The position numbers and the translations under genes were made by a program. The notes below the pieces were generated by a model. The model searched no databases, was not told where the DNA came from, and was given only the letters and a program-made list of their open reading frames with translations. A DNA stretch of 64,000 bases from Flavihumibacter soli (GTDB lineage: Bacteria > Bacteroidota > Bacteroidia > Sphingobacteriales > Sphingobacteriaceae), in contig NZ_JAAFZB010000095.1 in NCBI RefSeq assembly GCF_010692725.1, positions 682,001-746,000 of the forward strand. Direction: 5' to 3'. This document shows positions 9,785 to 17,553 of the stretch, piece after piece; positions within the stretch are counted from its first letter, which is position 1; each line of letters begins with the position of its first letter.

Positions 9785-10273
9785 ATGGTGATCCGTCAAG
9801 CATACTCTAACGATATTCCGGCAATCAGCCGGCTTGCACATGAAATCTGGTGGCCAACCTACTCCGGCGTGATATCTGACGAGCAGATATCTTTCATGCT
9901 GGAAAAGATGTATTCGGAGTCTGCTTTGAAAAGCCAGATGGAAGAAAATATTACTTTCCTGATTGTTGAAAGAGATGATCTGCCGGTAGCATTTGCTGGC
10001 TATTCATTCACTGAACCCGAGAATCATGTTTACAAAATCGAAAAGATTTACGTTCTCCCTTCAGAACAGGGACAGGGAACCGGGAAGAAGCTGATCATGA
10101 CGATCGCGGACATCGTCAGGGTACTGGGTGCCAAAACACTTGAGTTAAATGTGAACCGCGGGAATCCCGCTTTTTCTTTCTACCAGAAACTCGGTTTCGA
10201 GATCTACAAATTGGTCGATATCCCTTACCATCATTTTGTATTGAACGACTATATCATGCGTATCAGCTTATAG
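9785..10273 (+). CDS. GNAT family N-acetyltransferase
   Basis: A 162-residue acetyl-CoA-dependent acetyltransferase. The acetyl-CoA loop is IYVLPSEQGQGTGKKL, preceded by the typical N-terminal VIRQAYSNDIPAISRLAHEIW and followed by NVNRGNPAFSFYQKLGF. The C-terminal IPYHHFVLNDYIMRI resembles small GNATs of the RimI/diamine type. It begins 2 bp after the TPK-like gene and so is probably the last gene of the riboswitch unit. Substrate unknown. Confidence 0.85.
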   Translation: MVIRQAYSNDIPAISRLAHEIWWPTYSGVISDEQISFMLEKMYSESALKSQMEENITFLIVERDDLPVAFAGYSFTEPENHVYKIEKIYVLPSEQGQGTGKKLIMTIADIVRVLGAKTLELNVNRGNPAFSFYQKLGFEIYKLVDIPYHHFVLNDYIMRISL

Positions 10274-10277
10274 TAGT

Positions 10278-10466
10278 TCAGCCGAACTTGTTATAAACTC
10301 CGCTTGATTCATCCAGCCCGATATCGTCCTTTTGCTCTTCCAGCTCCTTATTCAAACAATGCTTTTCCAGGATCTCTTCGATCTTCTCAAAGGTGTCTAT
10401 GTCAAGCACCACCGCTATCTTATTGTTGTTTTCGTCCACAACAAATCTTTTACGAATGTTTATCAT
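10278..10466 (-). CDS. Small antitoxin-like protein (Phd/RelB-like), no toxin partner
   Basis: A 62-residue acidic protein: RKRFVVDENNNKIAVVLDI followed by an amphipathic helix (DTFEKIEEILEKHCLNKELEE) and an acidic tail. The pattern 'KRFVVDENGN-PIAVVLDI-T-FEKIEEIL' is typical of small type II antitoxins whose toxin gene normally follows. Here the downstream side is the convergent GNAT, 5 bp away, so no partner is present. It may be an orphan antitoxin or a free-standing regulator. Confidence 0.6.
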   Translation of the reverse strand: MINIRKRFVVDENNNKIAVVLDIDTFEKIEEILEKHCLNKELEEQKDDIGLDESSGVYNKFG

Positions 10467-10491
10467 GACTGCTTTTTAGATAATAAATATA

Positions 10492-10525
10492 CTAAAAGTC
10501 AGAGAGTGCGATCTCTGACTTTTAG
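10492..10525. terminator. Perfect 14-bp hairpin
   Basis: CTAAAAGTCAGAGA (10492-10505), loop GTGCGA, TCTCTGACTTTTAG (10512-10525). It lies upstream of the antitoxin-like gene and downstream of the M28 peptidase. It may be a terminator or a structured leader of the small gene. Confidence 0.6.
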
Positions 10526-10590
10526 GTGATACCTGATAGCTAACCAGCGCAGGCCAAAAAGCCGTAGGTGGCGAATCAATTTGATGAAAC

Positions 10591-10623
10591 GAAAAACGAG
10601 TTGCTCTTATCGGAGCAACTCGT
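10591..10623 (-). terminator. Terminator of the M28 peptidase gene
   Basis: On the minus strand an 11-bp stem (ACGAGTTGCTC / GAGCAACTCGT, loop of 6) is followed by a T run, 30 bp after the peptidase stop codon. This is a standard intrinsic terminator. Confidence 0.8.
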
Positions 10624-10651
10624 CTAATATCTCATATCTCAAATCTCAACT

Positions 10652-11944
10652 CTATTTCTCCAGCTTCGGTATCCGCTTCGGAGCTTCTTTTCCCGCAACA
10701 ATGCTTCTTGAACTTAAGGCGATCGCTTTAATAGTGGCTGTCACGTTCTGCATGTCCAGTGTTGAGAATTCATCACCAACAGTGTGGTAGAATTTATCTG
10801 TGTCTATCTGATCCGTTGAGATAGTATGTGCCGGAACGCCTAGAGCAGCTAAGGTAGCATTATCACTCCTGTAGAAGAGGTTTTGTTTAGGATAAGGGTC
10901 CGGGTGGAATGTAAACGCCGTACCTTCCAGGTTGCGCTGAAGGATCTGCCCGAAGTCCGATTTCTCATAACCGGTGATAAAAGCGGCGTTCCTGCCGAAC
11001 TTGGATTCTTTACCGATCATCTCGATATTGAACATTGCCACCACGTCATCCGGGTTTAACTGCTCGGAGAAGTGCTTGGAGCCAAAGCCGCCGATCTCTT
11101 CCGCGGTGAAGGCAACGAATATCAATGTGCGCTCGTTGTTGTTCAGCTTCTTGTAAAAACGCGCCAGGCTGATAACAGCGGTAACGCCTGATGCATCGTC
11201 GTCAGCTCCATTGGCAATGGTGTCTGCCTTTCCTTTTACGATTCCCAGATGATCATAGTGACCGCTGAAAACGACCAGCTCCTTTTCTTTTGATTTTCCG
11301 GGAATCATGCCCGCCACATTCGACAGCGGAAGTGTTTCAACAACATTAGTCAGATTCAGGGAAAATGTCTTCGCATCATCCGTACCCAAAAGGAACACCT
11401 TGGAGCTCCCTTCCTTCACTTCATTTACAATCTTACCACGTTTGCTGAACTCATAAAGTCTTTTAAAAGCATCCGCATGTGAAGCATCAACGAACACAAT
11501 CGCTGATTTATTAGCCCGGCTTATTGCGCGGTAACGGTCAAAGAAGGTCTCACCAGCCTTTACCTGTATTACTTCTACATCAGATTTTTCTGTCCAGTTC
11601 ACCGCGGCATTCTCCGTCACGGCCAGCACCTGGTTATCCGCGAGGGCCTTGCCATTAACCGATACATTGTAGGCACCCGGCCTGATCCGTGTCATTGTAA
11701 ACGATTGCCGGAAGTTGTCAGCCCCATTCAAGGGTTGAAGTCCAATGCTTTTAAACTCACCCTCGATAAAGCTGGCGGCCTTTTCGATGCCCGGCGTAAA
11801 GGTGCCGCGACCCTGCATATCGTCTGCTGAGAGCGTGCGAACGATTCTTTCAACACTGCTTTGTGTTACTGCGCGGTCGATGTTTTGCACTTTGCATGCC
11901 GACAACGCGAGCAGCGACAACAGTACAGTTCCTGTTCTTTTCAT
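10652..11944 (-). CDS. M28 family metallopeptidase, lipoprotein
   Basis: A 430-residue exported aminopeptidase-type protein. The signal ends in the lipobox LSAC (Cys17), so it is lipid-anchored. An N-terminal segment with a PA-like insertion is followed by the zinc peptidase core: SGHYDHLG, ANGADDDASGV, TAEEIGGFGSKHF, FNIEMIG, and the last ligand region TISTDQIDTDKFYHTVGDE. These contain the His/Asp/Glu ligands of the two-zinc site. It probably trims peptides in the periplasm or at the surface. It lies 48 bp downstream of the M61 peptidase gene in the same orientation, so the two may be one peptide-degrading unit. Confidence 0.9.
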   Translation of the reverse strand: MKRTGTVLLSLLALSACKVQNIDRAVTQSSVERIVRTLSADDMQGRGTFTPGIEKAASFIEGEFKSIGLQPLNGADNFRQSFTMTRIRPGAYNVSVNGKALADNQVLAVTENAAVNWTEKSDVEVIQVKAGETFFDRYRAISRANKSAIVFVDASHADAFKRLYEFSKRGKIVNEVKEGSSKVFLLGTDDAKTFSLNLTNVVETLPLSNVAGMIPGKSKEKELVVFSGHYDHLGIVKGKADTIANGADDDASGVTAVISLARFYKKLNNNERTLIFVAFTAEEIGGFGSKHFSEQLNPDDVVAMFNIEMIGKESKFGRNAAFITGYEKSDFGQILQRNLEGTAFTFHPDPYPKQNLFYRSDNATLAALGVPAHTISTDQIDTDKFYHTVGDEFSTLDMQNVTATIKAIALSSRSIVAGKEAPKRIPKLEK

Positions 11945-11992
11945 ATATGATCTGAGTATCTCAATTAATTGTAATTAGTATGAATATCTATG

Positions 11993-13822
11993 TTATTTGA
12001 TCTGACTGTCAAGCCATGCCGTTCTGAACTTTTCCGCTTCAGGCGTAAGAGTCTTACCGGTTTTTTCGACTGGAACAACTTCAAAGGAATTACTCTCCTG
12101 AAGTTTAACTTTCACCGTATTCACCTCGCCGCGATGCTCATAGGTTAGGTTTACTTCCTCTCCAGGTTTGTATTTTGCCAGCAGTGTATTGAGATCAGCG
12201 GGAGTCTTCAATTCGTCATCATTGATCTTGAGGAAGTAGTCGCCGTTGTCCATTCCTGCAAGGTAAGCAGCGGAACCCTTCAGGGTGTTCATGGACAGTC
12301 TGAGCTTTCCATTTGCCGGTGACAGGCGGATCATTCCCAGGGATGCTTTTTCAGGAGCTGCACGACGCAATACCAAACCTGCATTTGACAGCAGTTTTAC
12401 ATAATCGTTCTTGTCAATCCCGTTAACATAACGGCCAAAGAAATCGTTAGCGAAGCTTTTATTTGTCAGTTTGGCAAGAACGTTCTGAAGATCAGGGACC
12501 GTGTATGGGATCTCGGGTTTGCCATGAGTTTTCCATACTGCCTTCATGTAATCATCCAGGCTAAGCTTGAATTCTGAACGCAGGCGAAGGTCCAGCGCCA
12601 GTGCGATTGTAGCACCGTAATAATAGTAGGAAGTAAAGATGTTGATCTGGTTGGTCTGATCTACCGCCACTCCTGCATCAGCGAAGACCGCATAGCGACT
12701 CATTTGAGTAGCCGGATAGGTGTTGGCGCCCGGCATATTCAGTACGCCGTTTGCTAGCCCGGCAATCGTGTTGCAGTAGGAATTAAGATCGCGAAACCCC
12801 GCTCTTTTCAATATCAGTGAGCCGTAGTATTGTGTAAAGCCCTCAGCAAACCATAATTCGCTGCTCGTATTTGAATGCTCAAAGTTAAAAGGCTCCAGCG
12901 ATTTCGGCCGGATGCGCTCCACATTCCAGGCGTGGAAGAACTCGTGCGAAAACGTGCTTAGCAGATCCTCTTCGTTACCTTCCACCTTCTGCGAGCGTTC
13001 AACGATCACCGTGGAATTACGATGTTCCATACCGTCACCGCTGTTTTCAGGATTGACGTCCTGCAGAAAAGTATATACGCCATGATCAAATTTAGGAAGT
13101 TCGCCAAACACCATCTTCGACTCATCGACCATCCTCTTGACCATTTTACCAAAGTTGTCAACCACCGGCTGCGCATCGGGGCTATGCATCGACACGCTGA
13201 TCGTTTGCTTCGTCTTATCGGTATTAATATCCTCCCAGCTGTGCACTTTAAATGCTGAAAGCTCGGTAGGGCTATCCATCATATATTGATGATTCGCTGC
13301 GGTATAGGTATTCCCGCCTTTATGCTGAAGTTGGGTTGCTACCTTCCAGCCATATTTGTCCAGATCGTTGAATTTGATACTAACGGGACGGTTCTCCATT
13401 CCCTTTACCCACATAAAGGTGGCAGGCATATTCATGTGGGCATGGGTCTTGTCTATGCCAAGGTAGGTGCCGTCGACCCAGTTACCGAAAACGGTATAAG
13501 TGATACGGGCATTGCCGTTATGCTTTTCCACCTGGTAAACATCACCCTTCACCTGGCTGATCTGCAACTCCTGCCCGGAAGCATTGAAGGCTTTTACATT
13601 GTAAATGTTCTTTCCGAACTCATGGGTGGCATACCTGCCCGGAGATGAACGGCTCATACGAATGGTAAGCGGACCCGCAGGGATCTGCGTTATATCCAGG
13701 CTTACCTCAGCTTCGTGGTGAACGGCATTCGGGAAAGAGATTTCGTATTTAAGTTCCTGGCTAAAAGCCAGGCGGGTTGAAAATAACAGTAAAGTAGCAG
13801 CAACAAATTTCAGTCTGATCAT
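11993..13822 (-). CDS. M61 family metallopeptidase with PDZ domain
   Basis: A 609-residue secreted protein; the signal peptide ends near AFSQ. The zinc motif is HEFFHAWNVERIRP (HExxH), followed by the distal Glu in LWFAEGFTQYYGSLIL, as in glycyl-aminopeptidase-like M61 enzymes. The N-terminal half is an all-beta domain; the C-terminal part (about 500-580) is a PDZ domain (GSAAYLAGMDNGDYFLKIND). It acts outside the cytoplasm on small peptides. Its promoter lies between 13823 and 13889, just after DUF4407. Confidence 0.9.
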   Translation of the reverse strand: MIRLKFVAATLLLFSTRLAFSQELKYEISFPNAVHHEAEVSLDITQIPAGPLTIRMSRSSPGRYATHEFGKNIYNVKAFNASGQELQISQVKGDVYQVEKHNGNARITYTVFGNWVDGTYLGIDKTHAHMNMPATFMWVKGMENRPVSIKFNDLDKYGWKVATQLQHKGGNTYTAANHQYMMDSPTELSAFKVHSWEDINTDKTKQTISVSMHSPDAQPVVDNFGKMVKRMVDESKMVFGELPKFDHGVYTFLQDVNPENSGDGMEHRNSTVIVERSQKVEGNEEDLLSTFSHEFFHAWNVERIRPKSLEPFNFEHSNTSSELWFAEGFTQYYGSLILKRAGFRDLNSYCNTIAGLANGVLNMPGANTYPATQMSRYAVFADAGVAVDQTNQINIFTSYYYYGATIALALDLRLRSEFKLSLDDYMKAVWKTHGKPEIPYTVPDLQNVLAKLTNKSFANDFFGRYVNGIDKNDYVKLLSNAGLVLRRAAPEKASLGMIRLSPANGKLRLSMNTLKGSAAYLAGMDNGDYFLKINDDELKTPADLNTLLAKYKPGEEVNLTYEHRGEVNTVKVKLQESNSFEVVPVEKTGKTLTPEAEKFRTAWLDSQIK

Positions 13823-13889
13823 AGTTCTAATTAATCTCGCTGAAATTAAATCTTAATGCCGATAAAAAGAAATTATTAGCTGAATGTAA

Positions 13890-15011
13890 CTAGGCTTCTA
13901 CATTGTACTCCCGCAGTTCACGGATAGAAGAGCGCCGGATCAGTTCTTTTTGCTTCTCAACTTCCGTATCCACTTTGGTTTCCTGAATACCGTCTGTGAC
14001 GGCGATCTCATAATCTTTTCCTTTATAGGAGCCGTGCATAGCTGATTCTTCCACGTTTTGTAAAGCCACATCGTAAGGTCCCCTGTTACTCATCAGCTTG
14101 ACAAACACGGGAAGACACTCAAAGAGAATAAACAAGAAGCCGATAAAGGATATCGCAAGGTAATTGTCCAAGTCCCGCGTACCATCCTCTTTGAAGGTAA
14201 GCTGCCCCAGCGCCCAGTTCCTGTCGGCGAAACCGGCCACGTTAGACAGACTATCAAGCTGCCGGCCGCTGAACATACGCTGTTCAGAAATACCGTCAAG
14301 GTCTTTTCGCCGGTTGAAGAAGGTCTCCATATTGGTGATCTCGGCCCTGACCGTCTCCAGCCGCTGCTCTTTCTGCAGCACAAGCGATTCCTTTTGTTTT
14401 GCATAGGTACCGTAGCCCGTGATCCCGGAAGTCTGATTTGTCTTATCGCCGAATACCTCCTGGTTCAGGATAAAACGGCTTTGCTTAATGTCTGCCTGTA
14501 GTGAATCTCTTTCACGCTTCAACTCAGCTACCTTGCCAAGTTCGGCTCCGTATTTCAGATCAAAGGTCTTGTTTAACGTATCGATCTTCGAACGCTGCCC
14601 GTTCAGGTAACTGGTTTTCAGCTTCTGGCGAATCTCCTTATCAAAGATCTTCAGTTCGAGAGGTCTTGAAATGACCAGCCCGATCATAATTGCCAGCAAG
14701 ATCCTTGGTGTCGCCTGCATGATCTGCTGGTTGGTCGTACCCACCTTACTGATACTGGAAACGATGTACCTATCCATGTTGAAGATGGCAAGTCCCCAGA
14801 TCAGTCCAAAGAAAATGGCGAACCATACTGCTGCCGTGCTTCCCGAAAAAACAAAGTACATGGCGTAGCCGCCGGATAAGGCCGCGAACAAGGCGGTAAA
14901 AAATATGGTGGCTCCGATCCCCACATACTTATTGTGTTCTGTCGGAAAGTTCTTCAGCGTGCCTACGTGAGCACCCGAACAGAACCAGAAAAAATCAGTA
15001 ATCTTCTTCAT
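13890..15011 (-). CDS. DUF4407 membrane protein
   Basis: A 373-residue protein of the DUF4407 family. It begins with the family signature DFFWFCSGAHVGTLKNFPTEHNKYVGIG and has about four membrane segments: two near residues 30-90, one near 105-125 (ILLAIMIGLVISRP) and one near 280-300. Between the third and fourth lies a long charged coiled-coil stretch (about 130-250, VAELKRERDSLQADIK). The C-terminal ~60 residues are cytoplasmic and charged. Function is unknown. No obvious partner gene is adjacent. Confidence 0.85.
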   Translation of the reverse strand: MKKITDFFWFCSGAHVGTLKNFPTEHNKYVGIGATIFFTALFAALSGGYAMYFVFSGSTAAVWFAIFFGLIWGLAIFNMDRYIVSSISKVGTTNQQIMQATPRILLAIMIGLVISRPLELKIFDKEIRQKLKTSYLNGQRSKIDTLNKTFDLKYGAELGKVAELKRERDSLQADIKQSRFILNQEVFGDKTNQTSGITGYGTYAKQKESLVLQKEQRLETVRAEITNMETFFNRRKDLDGISEQRMFSGRQLDSLSNVAGFADRNWALGQLTFKEDGTRDLDNYLAISFIGFLFILFECLPVFVKLMSNRGPYDVALQNVEESAMHGSYKGKDYEIAVTDGIQETKVDTEVEKQKELIRRSSIRELREYNVEA

Positions 15012-15308
15012 TAATTATTATGCTTATTAAGCCGTGCAAATCCCTGTATAATATCATGCCAATAGGGGCTCAAAAGATTGATAACTGCAAGGTCCCAAAA
15101 ATATCCTGAAAACTTAAAATTCGGGTGAATATACGGCTTATCTGTCTCCTCGTTCCTAAAGGTTGACGGCTATTGTCAAGGCGTCAAAAATCGAAATAAA
15201 TCTTTAATAAAACGACCATCAGATCAACATGTTACATAGCAGCTACAAATATATTTCTGCCGGCGAATTACCATCCCATTCTCATAATTAAAAAATCCTC
15301 ATTCGGCG

Positions 15309-15343
15309 TTGCAAACTCTTATCCTTTAAAATCAATATATTTG
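15309..15343 (+). promoter_or_regulatory. Promoter of the rhodanese gene
   Basis: TTG at 15309-15311 and TATATTTG at 15336-15343 are spaced 24 bp apart, a good match to TTG...TAnnTTTG. The start codon follows at 15364. The rest of the 15012-15363 gap shows no gene; it is AT-rich and holds the divergent start for DUF4407. Confidence 0.55.
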
Positions 15344-15363
15344 ATAAATCATTCATTAATATC

Positions 15364-15681
15364 ATGAAAGAAGTTACTGTAGAAGAATTAAAGCAAAAGA
15401 TTGATAATAAAGAGGACTTTCAGCTGATCGATGTCAGGGAGTCCTTCGAATATGAGATGTCTAACATCAATGGTGAGAACATTCCTTTAGCCGGGATTCT
15501 GATCGAAGCTCAAAAGATCGCTAAGGACAAGCCTGTTATCATCCAGTGCCGCAGTGGTGCACGCAGTGCGGCAGCCCTCATGCAGCTGGAGCAAAATTTC
15601 GGCTATACCAATCTGTATAATCTGAAAGGCGGCATCCTGGCATGGGCTGCTGAGTACGAACCCGAAATGCAGGTCTACTAA
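15364..15681 (+). CDS. Rhodanese-like domain protein
   Basis: A single rhodanese domain of 105 residues: FQLIDVRESFEYEMSNI, the catalytic loop IIQCRSGARSAAAL with the active-site Cys, and the C-terminal LKGGILAWAAE. No signal peptide, so it is cytoplasmic. The family moves sulfane sulfur to acceptors such as cyanide or thioredoxin. The next gene starts 6 bp after the stop. Confidence 0.93.
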   Translation: MKEVTVEELKQKIDNKEDFQLIDVRESFEYEMSNINGENIPLAGILIEAQKIAKDKPVIIQCRSGARSAAALMQLEQNFGYTNLYNLKGGILAWAAEYEPEMQVY

Positions 15682-15687
15682 TCCAAA

Positions 15688-15879
15688 ATGATAAAGAAGG
15701 TCCTGGCCAATATTTTATTGAATATTGCCATTCTGACGCTCGGCTTTTCGATCGTCTGGTCGTTTAAAAATGAGTTCTACGCCTACGGCGTAATAGGTAT
15801 CTTCGCAATCGCGATGTGCATATACCTAAAGATTCGCCTGGTGAAAAGCGTTCGCGAACTCACCAAAAAACATAAATAG
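15688..15879 (+). CDS. Small two-helix membrane protein
   Basis: A 63-residue protein with two hydrophobic segments (ILLNIAILTLGFSIVW and YGVIGIFAIAMCIYLKI) and a basic C-terminus (RELTKKHK). It sits 6 bp after the rhodanese gene and ends 22 bp before a terminator, so it is probably co-transcribed with it. I do not recognise the family. Confidence 0.75.
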   Translation: MIKKVLANILLNIAILTLGFSIVWSFKNEFYAYGVIGIFAIAMCIYLKIRLVKSVRELTKKHK

Positions 15880-15901
15880 AACAATCTTCGTGCTCTATAC
15901 T

Positions 15902-15930
15902 ATCCCGGCAGCAGTCTGCCGGGATTTCTT
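15902..15930 (+). terminator. Intrinsic terminator
   Basis: ATCCCGGCAG and CTGCCGGGAT form a perfect 10-bp stem around CAGT, followed by TTCTTATCTTT. It closes the rhodanese/small membrane protein unit. Confidence 0.88.
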
Positions 15931-15956
15931 ATCTTTAAGGCTAAACCTTATAGCAT

Positions 15957-16862
15957 ATGTTCTTAATAATACTGGGAATCCTGATCCTTGTCGTTGGCAT
16001 TTTCGTGTCCCGCCAGCATGACCGGTCAGCACGCTTTGGCAACCTGATCCGTATCGCCGGTCTCGTTGTTATCATCATCGGGGCACTTACCTCCATGTTC
16101 AAGGTAATTGAAGCCGGAACCGTAGGTGTGAAAACAATCTTCGGAAAGGTCGATAACGATGTGCTTTACAGCGGTTTGAATGTCATCAACCCGATTGCCG
16201 AGATCACACCCTTCGATGTAAAGACACAAAACTATACCATGTCGGGAGCAACAGATGAGGGCAAGCCTTCAAGCGATGATGCTCTGCGGGTTCTGTCTGC
16301 CGACGGACTGGAAGTGGTTATCGACATGTCTGTGCTGTTCCGGGTTAAGGCGGCTTCTGCCCCGACGATATTCCGCGAGATCGGAACCGATTACCTGGAT
16401 AAAGTTGTAAGACCTATTTCCCGTACGGCCATCCGCGATAATGCGGTAGCCTATGATGCCGTCGCCTTGTTCTCGAGCAAGCGTGACGAGTTCCAGGCGA
16501 AGATCTTCAATACGATCAATAAGAGCTTCTCCGCCCGTGGCCTTGAACTTGAACAATTGCTTGTCAGAAATATCACCCTGCCTGCTTCGGTAAAGACAAC
16601 CATCGAGTCAAAGATCAACGCCGAGCAGGAAGCTCAGAAGATGACTTTCGTTCTTCAGAAAGAACGCCAGGAGGCCGAACGTAAGCGCGTGGAGGCTCAG
16701 GGGATCGCCGATTATCAGCGTATCCTTTCCACCGGCTTGAGCGATAAGCAGCTTCAGTACGAAAGTATTAAGGCCCAGAAGGAGATCGCCCTTTCTCCGA
16801 ATGCCAAAGTGATCATTATGGGGAATACGAAGGGAGCACCGATCATATTGGGTGGGAATTAA
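15957..16862 (+). CDS. Prohibitin / SPFH domain protein
   Basis: A 301-residue protein with two N-terminal hydrophobic stretches (ILGILILVVGIFV; IRIAGLVVIIIGALTSMF). An SPFH/band-7 domain follows (about 55-235, including GTVGVKTIFGKV, VIDMSVLFRV and ARGLELEQLLVRNITLP), then a coiled coil (EAQKMTFVLQKERQEAERKR). The C-terminal block includes PNAKVIIMGNTKG. SPFH proteins form membrane-bound ring scaffolds that influence proteases and membrane organisation. It is a stand-alone gene; the stop codon runs straight into a TTTGCTAATTTGC repeat. Confidence 0.92.
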   Translation: MFLIILGILILVVGIFVSRQHDRSARFGNLIRIAGLVVIIIGALTSMFKVIEAGTVGVKTIFGKVDNDVLYSGLNVINPIAEITPFDVKTQNYTMSGATDEGKPSSDDALRVLSADGLEVVIDMSVLFRVKAASAPTIFREIGTDYLDKVVRPISRTAIRDNAVAYDAVALFSSKRDEFQAKIFNTINKSFSARGLELEQLLVRNITLPASVKTTIESKINAEQEAQKMTFVLQKERQEAERKRVEAQGIADYQRILSTGLSDKQLQYESIKAQKEIALSPNAKVIIMGNTKGAPIILGGN

Positions 16863-17042
16863 TTTGCTAATTTGCTAATGTGATAATGTGATAATGTGTC
16901 AATGGGTTGTATGTTCAATTAACAGTCGATCCATAAGTCGATAGCTCTATGTGACCAAGCAACACAAAGGCTCATTCAAAACCACTAAGCACTACGAATC
17001 TTGATTTTTTCATTAGCAAATTAGCACATTGACTAATTGAAT
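16860..17042. repeat. TTTGCTAATTTGC-type word repeats between convergent genes
   Basis: The stop codon of the SPFH gene is immediately followed by TTTGCTAATTTGCTAATG and several GATAATG words (16863-16905). The opposite end (about 17010-17042) carries the inverse, CATTAGCAAATTAGCAC, running to the stop of the minus-strand gene. The two arms can pair and may act as a shared 3' structure. Confidence 0.75.
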
Positions 17043-17411
17043 CTACCGTTTCCTCAGACTAAGCACCTTAAAATAGATCGCGATAGTCACGGAGAACCCA
17101 AACGCTACGGCGGTCACGGTATCGATCAGGTTTGCACTGATGTTCCGGCCCGTGATCTTGTCTGCGTAATATTTGACGAATGAGTTCGGAAGGTCTGTCT
17201 CACCGAGCTGTTCCTTCACCTGCCACTGCCAGTCAGTGATCGGGCAGTAACCGATCCCATACCAAATTCCCAGGACCAGCCATGAAAACAGGGTAAGCAT
17301 CACGCAGATGAAATGCGCCTTCCGTGTACGCACCCAGATCCAGCCCAGCAGGTTGAACCCGATGATGGCGACATGCAGGAAGGTGAAAAACCAGTCGAGG
17401 AGGATGTACAT
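17043..17411 (-). CDS. DUF2784 membrane protein
   Basis: A 122-residue protein with three or four membrane helices. The family signature is DWFFTFLHVAIIGFNLLGWIW at the N-terminus and the loop GIGYCPITDWQWQVKEQLG, with a conserved Cys-Pro and W-x-W. The DUF2784 family has no known function. Its stop codon abuts the repeat to its left; REP-like hairpins lie behind its start. Confidence 0.85.
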   Translation of the reverse strand: MYILLDWFFTFLHVAIIGFNLLGWIWVRTRKAHFICVMLTLFSWLVLGIWYGIGYCPITDWQWQVKEQLGETDLPNSFVKYYADKITGRNISANLIDTVTAVAFGFSVTIAIYFKVLSLRKR

Positions 17412-17440
17412 ATCTTGGGTGATGTCACTACTATCTTTAG

Positions 17441-17544
17441 TAACTCCGGGCTTCAGCCCGGAGTTATAGCCCCTAATTGCAGGTGTGTTGGGCTGAAGCC
17501 CAGCCGCATCTATCTGTTAACAACCCCCGGCTGAAGCCGGGGGT
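17441..17544. repeat. REP/BIME-like cluster of three hairpins
   Basis: Three GC-rich palindromes share a TGAA/TTCA loop: TAACTCCGGGC-TTCA-GCCCGGAGTTA (17441-17466), TGGGC-TGAA-GCCCA (17489-17502) and ACCCCCGGC-TGAA-GCCGGGGGT (17523-17544). The first is inverted relative to the other two, as in bacterial interspersed mosaic elements. They occupy the gap between DUF2784 and the epimerase gene. No REP-associated transposase gene is in the window. Confidence 0.8.
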
Positions 17545-17553
17545 AACGGATAT

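Noticed and set aside
13890-16862. DUF4407, rhodanese and SPFH genes as a defence island
   Set aside because: They run in different directions with separate promoters and a terminator; no nuclease, helicase or known defence partner is adjacent.
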